From Hyphococcus formosus (GTDB lineage Bacteria; Pseudomonadota; Alphaproteobacteria; Caulobacterales; Parvularculaceae), in the NCBI RefSeq assembly GCF_046736345.1, contig NZ_CP157210.1:2294001-2358000 (forward strand): a stretch of DNA of 64,000 bases. The letters are read 5' to 3'. Both the position numbers and the translations under genes were made by a program. Every line of letters begins with the position of its first letter. Positions within the stretch are counted from its first letter, which is position 1. Under the pieces are notes generated by a model. That model ran no database searches. It was given only the letters and a program-made list of their open reading frames with translations, and was not told the origin of the DNA. Below, piece by piece: positions 8,489 to 17,401 of the stretch.

Positions 8489-10006
8489 TTAAAGATCGAG
8501 CAATAAGCGCTGCGGATCTTCGAGGTTTTCTTTGACACGGACAAGGAAGGTCACCGCGCCTTTGCCATCGACGATCCGGTGATCATAGGACATGGCGAGA
8601 TACATCATCGGACGGATGACAACTTCACCATTTCGGGCGACCGGCCGCTGCTCAATACGGTGCATACCGAGAATACCCGATTGCGGCTGATTGAGGATTG
8701 GCGTCGACAACAGCGACCCGTAAACACCGCCATTGGAAATGGTGAATGTTCCGCCCTGCATGTCTTCAAGCTTGAGGTCGCCGGAACGCGCCTTGCGTCC
8801 ATATTCGGCGATTTCGAGCTCAATTTCAGCCATTGATTTTAGGTCCGCATCACGGATCACCGGAACGACCAGCCCTTTGTCTGTTCCGACGGCTACACCG
8901 ATATCGTAATGATCTTTATAGATGATGTCGGTGCCGTCGATTTCCGCGTTTACATCCGGCACTTCTTTTAGTGCGTGCACACACGCCTTCACGAAGAACG
9001 ACATAAAGCCGAGCTTAATTCCGTGCTTCTTATCGAACAGGTCTTTGTACTGATTGCGAAGCTCCATGACGGCTGTCATGTCGACGTCGTTAAAGGTCGT
9101 CAGCATCGCTGCAGTGTCTTGTGCTTCTTTCAAGCGCCGTGCAATGGTCTGGCGCAGGCGAGACATTTTTACTCGCTCTTCGCGATCACCTAGATCGCGT
9201 GGCGCAGACGGCGCGCGCGTTTGTTGCGCCGGCTTCGCAGTCGCCGCCAAGGCATCTGCTTTAGTGATCCGGCCATCTTTGCCCGAGCCCTGAATCGCAT
9301 TTGCGTCCAAACCACGTTCAGCAATCACACGGCGCGGCGCAGGCGAAAGCGGCTTGTCACTTGATTCAGAGACGTCATGACCCGCCGCAGCTGCCGCGCG
9401 TGGCGATGGTCGATTGGCGTCGCCAATTTCGCTCGCCGGTGCAACGCCATTAGACGCAGAACCGCCTGCCTCAATGATGGCGATAAGCGCATCGACTTCG
9501 ACGGTGTCGCCTTCGGCCGCCATAATCTTTTTGATCACACCTGCCGCAGGAGATGGAACATCCATCGCCGCTTTGTCTGTTTCCAGACTGACAATTGGCT
9601 CATCGCGCTCAACGGTTTCGCCTTCTTTCTTGAACCATTCGCCAATATCGGCTTCGGTCACCGACTCGCCAGAGGCTGGTACGCGAACTTCGATTTCTTC
9701 GCCGCCGCCTGCATTGGCCACTGGTTCTGATTTCGCTGCAGGCGCAGGTTTCGACGATGCCGCAGCGCCCGCCGCATCGATTGCACCTAGCAGCGCGTCA
9801 ACCTCTACCGTTTCGCCTTCTTGGGCAGAAATACTCGAAAGGACTCCAGCGACCGGGGCCGGCACTTCGACCGAAACCTTATCGGTCTCTAGTTCGACCA
9901 AAGGCTCATCAGCGCTGACGGCCTCCCCTTCACTTTTCATCCATTTCGCAATCGTCGCTTCGGTAACGGACTCACCAAGCGTTGGAACGCGGATTTCGGT
10001 AGCCAT
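8489..10006 (-). CDS. sucB: 2-oxoglutarate dehydrogenase E2, dihydrolipoyl succinyltransferase
   Basis: 505 residues, about 100 longer than the usual single-lipoyl E2. Two lipoyl domains are visible, with the lipoylated lysines at K43 (LETDKVSVEVP) and K145 (LETDKAAMDVP), joined by an Ala/Pro-rich linker. A peripheral-subunit-binding domain follows at about 222-257 (SPAPRRVIAERGLD), then the CoA-dependent acyltransferase domain with catalytic H476/D480 in SYDHRIVDG. It passes succinyl groups from E1 to CoA in the TCA cycle. It follows sucA on the same strand after 30 bases. Confidence 0.94.
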   Translation of the reverse strand: MATEIRVPTLGESVTEATIAKWMKSEGEAVSADEPLVELETDKVSVEVPAPVAGVLSSISAQEGETVEVDALLGAIDAAGAAASSKPAPAAKSEPVANAGGGEEIEVRVPASGESVTEADIGEWFKKEGETVERDEPIVSLETDKAAMDVPSPAAGVIKKIMAAEGDTVEVDALIAIIEAGGSASNGVAPASEIGDANRPSPRAAAAAGHDVSESSDKPLSPAPRRVIAERGLDANAIQGSGKDGRITKADALAATAKPAQQTRAPSAPRDLGDREERVKMSRLRQTIARRLKEAQDTAAMLTTFNDVDMTAVMELRNQYKDLFDKKHGIKLGFMSFFVKACVHALKEVPDVNAEIDGTDIIYKDHYDIGVAVGTDKGLVVPVIRDADLKSMAEIELEIAEYGRKARSGDLKLEDMQGGTFTISNGGVYGSLLSTPILNQPQSGILGMHRIEQRPVARNGEVVIRPMMYLAMSYDHRIVDGKGAVTFLVRVKENLEDPQRLLLDL

Positions 10007-10036
10007 TCTTTTCTATCTCCTGTGGAACCACGCGTC

Positions 10037-13015
10037 TTAGATTGACAGCGCCTCGTCCAGAAATTCTTCGAGTTCTTGTTTATGCTTGCTCATCAGTCCC
10101 GTCGCCGGAGACGCCGCCGCTGGACGCCCGACATAGCGCGCGCGCTTATGCTTGGCGTCGATCTGACCCAGGGTCCATTCAATATTCGGGTCCATGAAGA
10201 ACCAGGCACCCATATTTTTCGGCTCTTCCTGACACCAGATCATCTCTGCGTTTTTAAATCGCTGAAGTTCCTTGATCAATGAATGCGCCGGGAACGGATA
10301 GAATTGCTCGACACGCAACAAATAGACATTATCGATGCCGCGCTTTTCGCGCTCCTCAAGGAGATCGTAATAGACCTTACCGGAGCACATGACGACGCGC
10401 TTGATCTTGGCATCGGAAACGAGCTTGACCGTCGATCCGGGCTTATATTCCGCATCATCCCAAAGCACTCTGTGGAATGACGAACCCTCGCTCATTTCAG
10501 CAAGCGTGGATATGCATTTTTTGTGACGCAGAAGTGATTTTGGCGTCATCAGCACCAAAGGCTTGCGGAAGTTCCGGCGCATCTGGCGGCGGAGAATATG
10601 GAAGTAATTCGCAGGCGTCGTACAGTTCGCAACCTGCATATTGTCTTGCGCACAAAGCTGAAGGAAGCGCTCAAGGCGCGCCGATGAATGCTCCGGCCCC
10701 TGACCTTCATAGCCATGCGGCAACAACAGAACCAAGCCACACATCCGAAGCCACTTGCGTTCACCGGATGAAATGAATTGATCGATAATAGTCTGCGCGC
10801 CATTGGCGAAGTCGCCAAACTGGCCTTCCCAAAGAACGAGAAACTTCGGATTGGCGAGAGAGTAACCATACTCAAAACCCATCACCGCGAATTCTGAAAG
10901 GTTCGAATCATGAACCTCGAATGTCGCATTTGCACCATCCAGATGGCGCAACGGCGTATAGGTTTTCTCTGTCTCTTGATCGATGAAAACGGCGTGACGC
11001 TGCGAGAATGTACCGCGCCGACAATCCTGACCAGAAAGACGTACACCAAAGCCTTCTTTGACGAGGCTACCAAAAGCAAGCGCCTCAGCCGTTGCCCAAT
11101 CAATTCCTTCGCCGCTGTCGAACATTTTCTTTTTCTGTTCGAGAATCCGGCCAAGCGTCCGGTGCAGATTGAAACCTTTTGGCGCACTCGTAAGCGTATT
11201 GCCGATTTCTTTTAAATCATCGACAGCAACAGCGGTGTCACCGCGCCGATCATCATCGACGGGCGGCACGAAACCTGACCACTGACCATCGAGCCAGTCG
11301 GCCTTGTTCGGCTTGAAACTTGTTGCCGCCGCAAATTCATCGTCGAGGAAATTGCGGAACTTGGCTTGAGTGTCATCGGCCTCGTCCGAGCCAACAACCT
11401 TTTCGTCGATCAAGCGCTTGGCATAGATCTCGCGGGTCGTTTTCTGGCTACGGATCTTTTTATACATCCGCGGCTGGGTGAAGCTCGGCTCATCGCCTTC
11501 ATTGTGACCGAAGCGGCGGTAACAGAACATGTCGATGACCACATCGGAGCCGAATTTCTGACGGAATTCGGTTGCGATTTTCGCGGCATAAACCACGGCT
11601 TCGGGGTCGTCGCCATTAACGTGGAAGATCGGGGCTTCGACCATCTTCGCCACATCGGACGGATAAGGCGAGGACCGAGAGAATTTCGGGCTCGTCGTAA
11701 AGCCAATCTGGTTATTGACGATGAAATGGATCGTCCCGCCAGCGCGATAGCCGCGCAGCCCTGAAAAACCAAAACATTCCGCAACAATACCCTGACCGGC
11801 AAAGGCGGCATCACCATGCAGCAAAAGCGGCAGAACATGGGTACGCGGAGCATCGAGATCCGGCGGCTCGATCCGGTCCTGTTTGGAACGGGCCTTACCA
11901 AGGACAACCGGGTTCACCGCCTCAAGATGTGAGGGGTTCGCCGTTAGCGACAAGTGAACTTTATTGCCATCGAATTCCCGATCGGAAGACGCGCCGAGGT
12001 GGTATTTAACGTCACCTGAACCGCCCACATCATCCGGGGTTACTGAACCACCCTGAAATTCGTGGAAGATATGGTGATATGGCTTGCCCATCACCGCCGC
12101 CAATACATTCAGGCGACCTCGGTGCGGCATACCGATAACAATTTCTTTTACGCCAAGCGCGCCACCGCGTTTGATAATCTGCTCCAGCGCAGGCACCATG
12201 GCTTCGCCGCCATCAATACCAAATCGCTTCGTGCCGGTATATTTGGTGTTGAGAAAGTTCTCGAAACCTTCCGCCTCGACCAGCTTTTGATAGATTGCGC
12301 GCTTACCTTCGCTGGTGAAGGTAATGTCTTTATCCGGACCTTCGATGCGTTGCTGCATCCAGGCTTTTTGCTCCGGATCCGTAATATGCATGAACTCAAC
12401 AGCAAAAGTGCCGCAATAGGTCCGCTTTAGAATGTCGAGGATCTGACGCAGGGTCGCTGTTTCAAGCCCAAGGACATTATCGATAAAAATCGGACGATCC
12501 ATATCCGCTTCGGTAAAACCGAGCGATGCGGGATCGAGTTCGGGATGGACGGTTTTATTCTGAAGCCCGAGCGGATCGAGGTCAGCGATAAGATGACCAC
12601 GAATCCGATAAGCCCGGATCAACATCAACGCGCGGAGCGAATCCTTGGTGGCCTGACGAACATCGGCCAAAGACGCAACTTCGGCAGGGCCAGCGGCGAT
12701 GCGCTTTTCGATTTTCTCTTTCAGCTTTGGCTCAAGCGCCGACCAATCACCATCAAGCGCGGCTGTCAGCTCGCCATTGGCGCGGGGCGGCCAGTCCTTG
12801 CGAGCCCAGCTGGGGCCAGCAACCTGTTTGATTTCGTCGGAAATATCCGCTTCGCTTGCAAAGAAATCTCGCCATTCCTGGCTCACCGAGCCAGAGTCTT
12901 CCTTGTAACGAGCGTATTGCGCTTCGAGATATCGAGCATTCGAGCCCGAGAGAATTGTTTCTGTTTCCGGCTTATCAGAAGCCGCGTTTGCGGGAACTTC
13001 CCCGTCCTTGGCCAT
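10037..13015 (-). CDS. sucA: 2-oxoglutarate dehydrogenase E1
   Basis: 992 residues, the normal length for OGDH E1. Thiamine-diphosphate enzyme that decarboxylates 2-oxoglutarate and reductively succinylates E2. Visible marks: the N-terminal NARYLEAQYARYKEDSGSV segment, RAYRIRGHLIADLDPLG, MPHRGRLNVL, the ThDP/Mg region GDAAFAGQGIVAE and NNQIGFTT, RRFGHNEGDEPSFTQP, and the C-terminal KHKQELEEFLDEAL. Lies between sucD (upstream) and sucB in TCA-cycle order. Confidence 0.96.
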   Translation of the reverse strand: MAKDGEVPANAASDKPETETILSGSNARYLEAQYARYKEDSGSVSQEWRDFFASEADISDEIKQVAGPSWARKDWPPRANGELTAALDGDWSALEPKLKEKIEKRIAAGPAEVASLADVRQATKDSLRALMLIRAYRIRGHLIADLDPLGLQNKTVHPELDPASLGFTEADMDRPIFIDNVLGLETATLRQILDILKRTYCGTFAVEFMHITDPEQKAWMQQRIEGPDKDITFTSEGKRAIYQKLVEAEGFENFLNTKYTGTKRFGIDGGEAMVPALEQIIKRGGALGVKEIVIGMPHRGRLNVLAAVMGKPYHHIFHEFQGGSVTPDDVGGSGDVKYHLGASSDREFDGNKVHLSLTANPSHLEAVNPVVLGKARSKQDRIEPPDLDAPRTHVLPLLLHGDAAFAGQGIVAECFGFSGLRGYRAGGTIHFIVNNQIGFTTSPKFSRSSPYPSDVAKMVEAPIFHVNGDDPEAVVYAAKIATEFRQKFGSDVVIDMFCYRRFGHNEGDEPSFTQPRMYKKIRSQKTTREIYAKRLIDEKVVGSDEADDTQAKFRNFLDDEFAAATSFKPNKADWLDGQWSGFVPPVDDDRRGDTAVAVDDLKEIGNTLTSAPKGFNLHRTLGRILEQKKKMFDSGEGIDWATAEALAFGSLVKEGFGVRLSGQDCRRGTFSQRHAVFIDQETEKTYTPLRHLDGANATFEVHDSNLSEFAVMGFEYGYSLANPKFLVLWEGQFGDFANGAQTIIDQFISSGERKWLRMCGLVLLLPHGYEGQGPEHSSARLERFLQLCAQDNMQVANCTTPANYFHILRRQMRRNFRKPLVLMTPKSLLRHKKCISTLAEMSEGSSFHRVLWDDAEYKPGSTVKLVSDAKIKRVVMCSGKVYYDLLEEREKRGIDNVYLLRVEQFYPFPAHSLIKELQRFKNAEMIWCQEEPKNMGAWFFMDPNIEWTLGQIDAKHKRARYVGRPAAASPATGLMSKHKQELEEFLDEALSI

Positions 13016-13114
13016 TACCCTATCCGTCGTTACGCCGTTTTACGCTAGCCCCTTAGATACGTCACGTTGCGCGGGTTTCAATCAAAATACACTGCCCATA
13101 AACGATAAAAGCAT

Positions 13115-14014
13115 TTATTTTTTGAGAATTTCCAAAAGTGTCCGCCCCATAGCCGCCGGGGTCGGAGAAACGGCAATTCCCGCGCTCTTCATCGCTTCGA
13201 TTTTTGCCTCTGCGGTGTCATCTGCACCAGAGACCAATGCACCAGCGTGCCCCATGCGGCGTCCTGGCGGTGCGGTTACGCCCGCGATAAAGCCAACCGT
13301 TGGTTTTTTGATCTTGTGCTGGCTCAGGAATTTTGCCGCTTCCGCTTCTGCGGAGCCGCCGATTTCACCAATCATGATGATTGAATGTGTGTCATCATCA
13401 TGGAGGAACATGTCTAGAATTTCGATAAAGTCGGTGCCTTTAACCGGATCGCCGCCAATACCGACACAAGTCGACTGGCCGAGACCGGCAGCTGTTGTCT
13501 GATGCACCGCTTCATAGGTAAGCGTGCCTGACCGCGAAATAACACCCACATGGCCTTTACGGTGGATATGTCCCGGCATAATGCCGATCTTGCATTCATC
13601 CGGCGTAATCACGCCCGGGCAGTTCGGGCCAACAAGGCGCGTCTTTGATCCATCAAGCGCGCGCTTAACCTTGACCATATCCTGCACGGGAATGCCTTCG
13701 GTAATGCAGATCGCAAGCGGGATTTCTGCGGCGATGGCTTCAAGGATTGAATCCGCAGCAAAGGGCGGCGGCACATAAATCACCGTCGCGTCCGCGCCAG
13801 TTTTTTCTTTCGCCTCGGCAACCGTATCGAAAATCGGCAGGGTCGCGCCGCTTGCTGCGTCGCCGGCTTCCCACGTCATTCCGCCTTTGCCCGGCGTTAC
13901 ACCACCAACCATTTTCGTCCCATAGGCAATCGCCTGTTCAGTATGGAACGTACCGGTTTTACCGGTGAGACCTTGGCAAATAACTTTTGTATTTTTGTCG
14001 ATGAGAATAGACAT
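13115..14014 (-). CDS. sucD: Succinyl-CoA synthetase alpha subunit
   Basis: 299 residues. The alpha subunit binds CoA and carries the phospho-histidine, H256 in the GHAGALVSG motif. The N-terminal CQGLTGKTGTFH and GGVTPGKGG segments form the CoA-binding Rossmann domain. It heads sucD-sucA-sucB; its partner sucC is about 2.1 kb upstream on the same strand, separated by three unrelated genes and a gap, instead of adjacent as usual. Confidence 0.95.
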   Translation of the reverse strand: MSILIDKNTKVICQGLTGKTGTFHTEQAIAYGTKMVGGVTPGKGGMTWEAGDAASGATLPIFDTVAEAKEKTGADATVIYVPPPFAADSILEAIAAEIPLAICITEGIPVQDMVKVKRALDGSKTRLVGPNCPGVITPDECKIGIMPGHIHRKGHVGVISRSGTLTYEAVHQTTAAGLGQSTCVGIGGDPVKGTDFIEILDMFLHDDDTHSIIMIGEIGGSAEAEAAKFLSQHKIKKPTVGFIAGVTAPPGRRMGHAGALVSGADDTAEAKIEAMKSAGIAVSPTPAAMGRTLLEILKK

Positions 14015-14118
14015 TGATGAATTGGCTCCGGCGGTTCATTTACTGAGGCGGTCTTATAGGCGCACGCCATACGCTGCAACAGCTTACCCCCACGAAAAAT
14101 GGCCTTCCGCACCATTAT

Positions 14119-14396
14119 TTGTCGCAGAACATAACCGCCGGCTATGAGATCGCGCAGATTTGTACTTTTCTTCGCCGAAAAACGCGCGAGCGAAGCCGTT
14201 GCACGCGCACCGTTAGGTCAAAATCTTATGGCCCGCACGCTGTGCCACCCAGTGGCGGGGAGGAAATGAATCGAAATCGTCACAAAAGCTTCGTTGCAGT
14301 GCAACATTTCAAGCGCAAAGAGGCCGCGCTTTGAAGCACTCCTTGCTTTTGAAGCCCCTCCAACTTTCAGACCGCGCACAGCGCGGTCTTTTTTTT
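14119..14396 (+). ncRNA. Candidate small plus-strand transcript (sRNA or small-peptide mRNA)
   Basis: The 392-base space 14015-14406 lies between minus-strand sucD and the cupin gene. On the plus strand it holds a possible sigma70 promoter (TTGTCG at 14119-14124, 18-base spacer, TATGAG at 14143-14148) and ends in a near-ideal terminator at 14369-14396. Inside are tiny frames: 14144-14269 (41 codons), whose internal ATG at 14228 would give 13 codons, and 14266-14334 (22 codons), which overlaps it as ATGA and is preceded by GGGGAGG. I recognise no known RNA family. The terminator is solid; the promoter and coding status are weak. Confidence 0.35.
14369..14396 (+). terminator. Strong plus-strand terminator with no annotated gene upstream
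   Basis: Perfect 9-bp stem AGACCGCGC/GCGCGGTCT with a 3-base loop ACA, followed by eight Ts. The T tail is only on the plus strand; on the minus strand the hairpin is followed by GAAAGTTGG, so it is not a good terminator for the cupin gene. Confidence 0.8.
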
Positions 14397-14406
14397 GGCC
14401 TACGCT

Positions 14407-14790
14407 CTAAAGCGTTGGTAAATCGAGTTTTGAGCGATCAGTGATTTCTTCGCCAGTGTTTAGCGTTCCGGCATTTTCGATCAGCATGATCCAGCACTCT
14501 GCTACGGCGACAGGCTTGTGCTCCTGATTGGCAGGCACCTTGAGGAAATCCCCTTCACTCATCGGGATGATCCATTGCCGGTCATCATCGCGAAAATGCA
14601 TCTCAAAGGCACCTTTGAGGACGAAGAACGCTTCTTCGATGCCGTCATGATGGTGCCAGTCAAACGCTCCCTCGATCTTGGCGAGACGCACATCCTGACC
14701 GTTGACGCATGATGCAATATGAGGAGACCAATGTTCGGTAATCTGATCGAACGCCTCCAGAAGGTTTATTTTTTTCGGCACTTGCGACAT
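14407..14790 (-). CDS. Cupin-domain protein
   Basis: 127 residues forming a single cupin barrel. Motif 1 is HHHDGIEEAFFVLKG (about residues 42-56), giving the His/Glu metal ligands, and motif 2 is PANQEHKPVA (about 85-94). Substrate unknown; such stand-alone cupins bind or isomerise small molecules or act as dioxygenases. It follows rlmJ after 12 bases on the same strand and is the last gene before the gap that separates it from sucD. Confidence 0.8.
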   Translation of the reverse strand: MSQVPKKINLLEAFDQITEHWSPHIASCVNGQDVRLAKIEGAFDWHHHDGIEEAFFVLKGAFEMHFRDDDRQWIIPMSEGDFLKVPANQEHKPVAVAECWIMLIENAGTLNTGEEITDRSKLDLPTL

Positions 14791-14802
14791 TTACTCTTCC
14801 CG

Positions 14803-15657
14803 CTATTCGCTTTTCAGGTCGATGCTGTAGCGAGCCTTCCCCTGACTAAGCCGGTCCGCAAGCTCAGGCATGATAAGGCGCATTTCATCAGCCAGCCGCC
14901 ATGGGGGATTAATGACGAGCATTCCCGACCCTGCCAGACCGCCATTGCGCTCCACCGAGCGAACATCAAGCCGCACATCCAGTGTTTTCAATTCCATTGC
15001 CGCCACCGCATCACGCAGGCTTTGATCCAAGCCGTCGCCCGTGACCGGATACCAGATCCCATAAATTCCCGTTGCGAAACGCTTTAGCCCCTCGCGCAGC
15101 ATGCGCACCACTCGCTCGCCCTCATCCGTTAGCTCATAGGGCGGATCAATGAGGATGAGCCCACGCCGCTCCGGCGGCGGCGATGTCGCCTTTAAAAAAG
15201 CGGTCGCATCGAGATTTGAAATCTTGATCCGCGCCGTATCGCCATAACGCGCAATAAGCGTTTCATAATCGACTGGGTGAAGCTCGTTCAGGCTGATTTT
15301 ATCGCCCGGTCGCAACAGCCAATCAGCAATCTCCGGCGATCCCGGATAAAATGTTGTGGTATCCGGATTATTTACCGAGCGCACCGCATCGCGCCACGGC
15401 GCAATCATGCGCTCGGCGTCGTCAGAGAGTGGAATGGGCGCACCATCCGCTGCGAAAAGCCGCCCGACACCGTCACGCCACTCAAATGTCTTTTCAGCTT
15501 CCGTACTCTCAAGGCCGTAAAGACCAATGCCCGAATGTGCGTCAAGCACGCGGAAAGGCTTATCTTTTTGCTTGAGGTAATCGATCACCCGCGCAATCAC
15601 GATGTGTTTTAAAACATCCGCATGATTGCCGGCGTGATATGCGTGGCGGTAATTCAT
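14803..15657 (-). CDS. rlmJ: 23S rRNA (adenine-N6) methyltransferase RlmJ
   Basis: 284 residues. Methylates A2030 of 23S rRNA using SAM. Family marks: the N-terminal MNYRHAYHAGNHADVLKH signature, AHSGIGLY motif I region, ELHPVDYE, and the N6-adenine catalytic motif LIDPPYE (about residues 172-178). Sits between the thioesterase and cupin genes in the insertion that splits sucC from sucD. Confidence 0.92.
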   Translation of the reverse strand: MNYRHAYHAGNHADVLKHIVIARVIDYLKQKDKPFRVLDAHSGIGLYGLESTEAEKTFEWRDGVGRLFAADGAPIPLSDDAERMIAPWRDAVRSVNNPDTTTFYPGSPEIADWLLRPGDKISLNELHPVDYETLIARYGDTARIKISNLDATAFLKATSPPPERRGLILIDPPYELTDEGERVVRMLREGLKRFATGIYGIWYPVTGDGLDQSLRDAVAAMELKTLDVRLDVRSVERNGGLAGSGMLVINPPWRLADEMRLIMPELADRLSQGKARYSIDLKSE

Positions 15658-15681
15658 TCGTCGCGTCAGCCCCTGATGGCT

Positions 15682-16107
15682 CTATGCGCGTGTGGGAGCC
15701 ACCTTTTCAAAAGACAAAACTTTTTCGATGAAGTCTTCAGGAATCGGTGACGGTTCCTGCGTCTTGGGATGGGCGTGAACGTAGACCATCTTGCCTTCGG
15801 TCATCAATTGATCGCCGCGGAAGATCCCGGCCACTAGCGTCATAGACGAGCGACCAAAGGAAACGCAGCGCACGCCAATATCGAGCATGTCGTCGAATTT
15901 GGCCGATGCGCGGTAATCCGCTTCTGCATGGACCGTGAAAAATTCGGTCGTGTCGGAACCCATAATCCCGAGCGCGCGCAGCCATTCGGTCATCGCAACG
16001 TCGATAAACAGGAAATAATTGACGTTAAAAACGATGCCTTGGGCATCGCACTCCGCCCACCGCACACGCAATGGGTGGAGGAGCGCGAAATCTTCTTTGT
16101 TCTGCAT
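15682..16107 (-). CDS. 4-hydroxybenzoyl-CoA-type acyl-CoA thioesterase
   Basis: 141 residues, hotdog fold. The N-terminal RVRWAECDAQGIVFNVNYFLF carries the catalytic Asp and the conserved Gly-Ile-Val and Asn-Tyr residues of the 4HBT/YbgC family. It hydrolyses acyl-CoA esters in the cytoplasm; chain specificity is unknown. It begins 8 bases after the sucC stop, so it is co-transcribed with sucC. Confidence 0.85.
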   Translation of the reverse strand: MQNKEDFALLHPLRVRWAECDAQGIVFNVNYFLFIDVAMTEWLRALGIMGSDTTEFFTVHAEADYRASAKFDDMLDIGVRCVSFGRSSMTLVAGIFRGDQLMTEGKMVYVHAHPKTQEPSPIPEDFIEKVLSFEKVAPTRA

Positions 16108-16115
16108 GGACAGAA

Positions 16116-17309
16116 TTAGCCCTGAACCGCAGCGACAACCTTTTTCGCAGCGTCTTCAAGGTCGTCAGCAGCCGTAATGGCGAGGCCTGAATTCGAGAGG
16201 ATTTCCTTACCCTTTTCGACATTCGTACCTTCAAGACGAACCACGAGCGGATCTTCGAGGCCAACCTCTTTCACCGCAGCAACAATGCCCTCGGCAATGA
16301 TGTCACAACGCATGATGCCGCCAAAGATATTGACGAGAATGCCCTTAACGCCCGGATCAGTGGTGATGATCTTGAACGCTTCGGTGACTTTTTCCTTGGT
16401 CGCGCCGCCACCAACATCAAGGAAGTTTGCTGGCTCGGCACCGTAAAGCTTGATGATGTCCATGGTCGCCATGGCAAGACCAGCGCCGTTCACCATGCAG
16501 CCAATATTGCCGTCGAGCTTGACGTAAGAAAGGTCAAATTCTGATGCTTTCAATTCGGCTGGATCTTCTTCGGTCTCGTCACGAAGCTCTAGGATGTCCG
16601 GGTGACGGAACAATGCATTCGGATCGAAACCGACTTTTGCGTCGAGCACCAGCAGATCGCCGCCCTTGGTGACGATCAGCGGATTGATCTCAAGCATGCT
16701 CATGTCTTTTTCGACAAAGGCTTTGTAAAGCGTCGGGATCAGCTTGCCGCACTGTTTTGCAGCAGGGCCGGAAAGGTCGAGCGCCTGGGCGATGCGGCGC
16801 GCGTGATGCGGCATGCAGCCCGTTGCCGGATCGATATTGATCGTGACGATTTTTTCCGGGGTCTCTTCTGCGACTTCTTCGATATTCATACCGCCTTCGG
16901 TTGAGGCGATGAATGCGATACGGCCAGTGCCGCGGTCTACGAGCGCAGAAAGGTAAAGCTCTGTCTCAATATCCGAGCCATTTTCGATATAAACGCGGTT
17001 GACCTGCTTACCCACTTCGCCGGTCTGCTTTGTCACGAGCGTTGCGCCCATCATCTGTTTTGCAAATTCCGCAGCTTCCGCAGGCGACTTGGCAAGACGG
17101 ACACCGCCCGCTTCGCCGGCTGATTCTTCTTTGAACTTGCCTTTACCGCGGCCACCAGCATGAATTTGCGCCTTCACGACATAGAGCGGGCCCGGAAGTT
17201 CCTTCGCTGCGTCTTCTGCTTTAGCAGCGTCGGTTACGATGCGTCCCTCGGAAACGGGTGCGCCGTAGCTCTTGAGGACTTGTTTGGCCTGATATTCGTG
17301 AATGTTCAT
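16116..17309 (-). CDS. sucC: Succinyl-CoA synthetase beta subunit
   Basis: 397 residues. ATP-grasp subunit with the N-terminal MNIHEYQAKQVLKSYG start, VVKAQIHAGGRGKGKF (about 44-59), the EINPL metal-binding motif, and GCMVNGAGLAMATMD plus NIFGGIMRCD in the phosphohistidine-binding C-terminal domain. It forms ATP or GTP from succinyl-CoA together with sucD. A good sigma70 promoter lies just upstream. It is followed by the thioesterase gene instead of directly by sucD. Confidence 0.95.
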   Translation of the reverse strand: MNIHEYQAKQVLKSYGAPVSEGRIVTDAAKAEDAAKELPGPLYVVKAQIHAGGRGKGKFKEESAGEAGGVRLAKSPAEAAEFAKQMMGATLVTKQTGEVGKQVNRVYIENGSDIETELYLSALVDRGTGRIAFIASTEGGMNIEEVAEETPEKIVTINIDPATGCMPHHARRIAQALDLSGPAAKQCGKLIPTLYKAFVEKDMSMLEINPLIVTKGGDLLVLDAKVGFDPNALFRHPDILELRDETEEDPAELKASEFDLSYVKLDGNIGCMVNGAGLAMATMDIIKLYGAEPANFLDVGGGATKEKVTEAFKIITTDPGVKGILVNIFGGIMRCDIIAEGIVAAVKEVGLEDPLVVRLEGTNVEKGKEILSNSGLAITAADDLEDAAKKVVAAVQG

Positions 17310-17350
17310 GTGGGCTCCGTCAGGAAATAAGACTATCGATCTGGCTTGGG

Positions 17351-17378
17351 GTTATAACTACGCCGCACCAACTGACAA
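17351..17378 (-). promoter_or_regulatory. Probable sigma70 promoter of sucC
   Basis: On the minus strand TTGTCA (17373-17378), a 16-base spacer, then TATAAC (17351-17356). The predicted start near 17344 gives a leader of about 35 bases before the sucC ATG at 17309. Each hexamer matches five of six consensus bases. Confidence 0.55.
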
Positions 17379-17401
17379 CAGGTCATTTGCTCACAAAGCC
17401 A

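Noticed and set aside
9414..10040. Plus-strand frame rich in Ser/Ala/Thr opposite sucB
   Set aside because: Mirror of the Ala/Pro-rich lipoyl linkers of sucB; its low-complexity product is an antisense artefact.
12545..13048. Plus-strand frame opposite the start of sucA
   Set aside because: Lies entirely against a conserved gene and has no recognisable domain or start signal.
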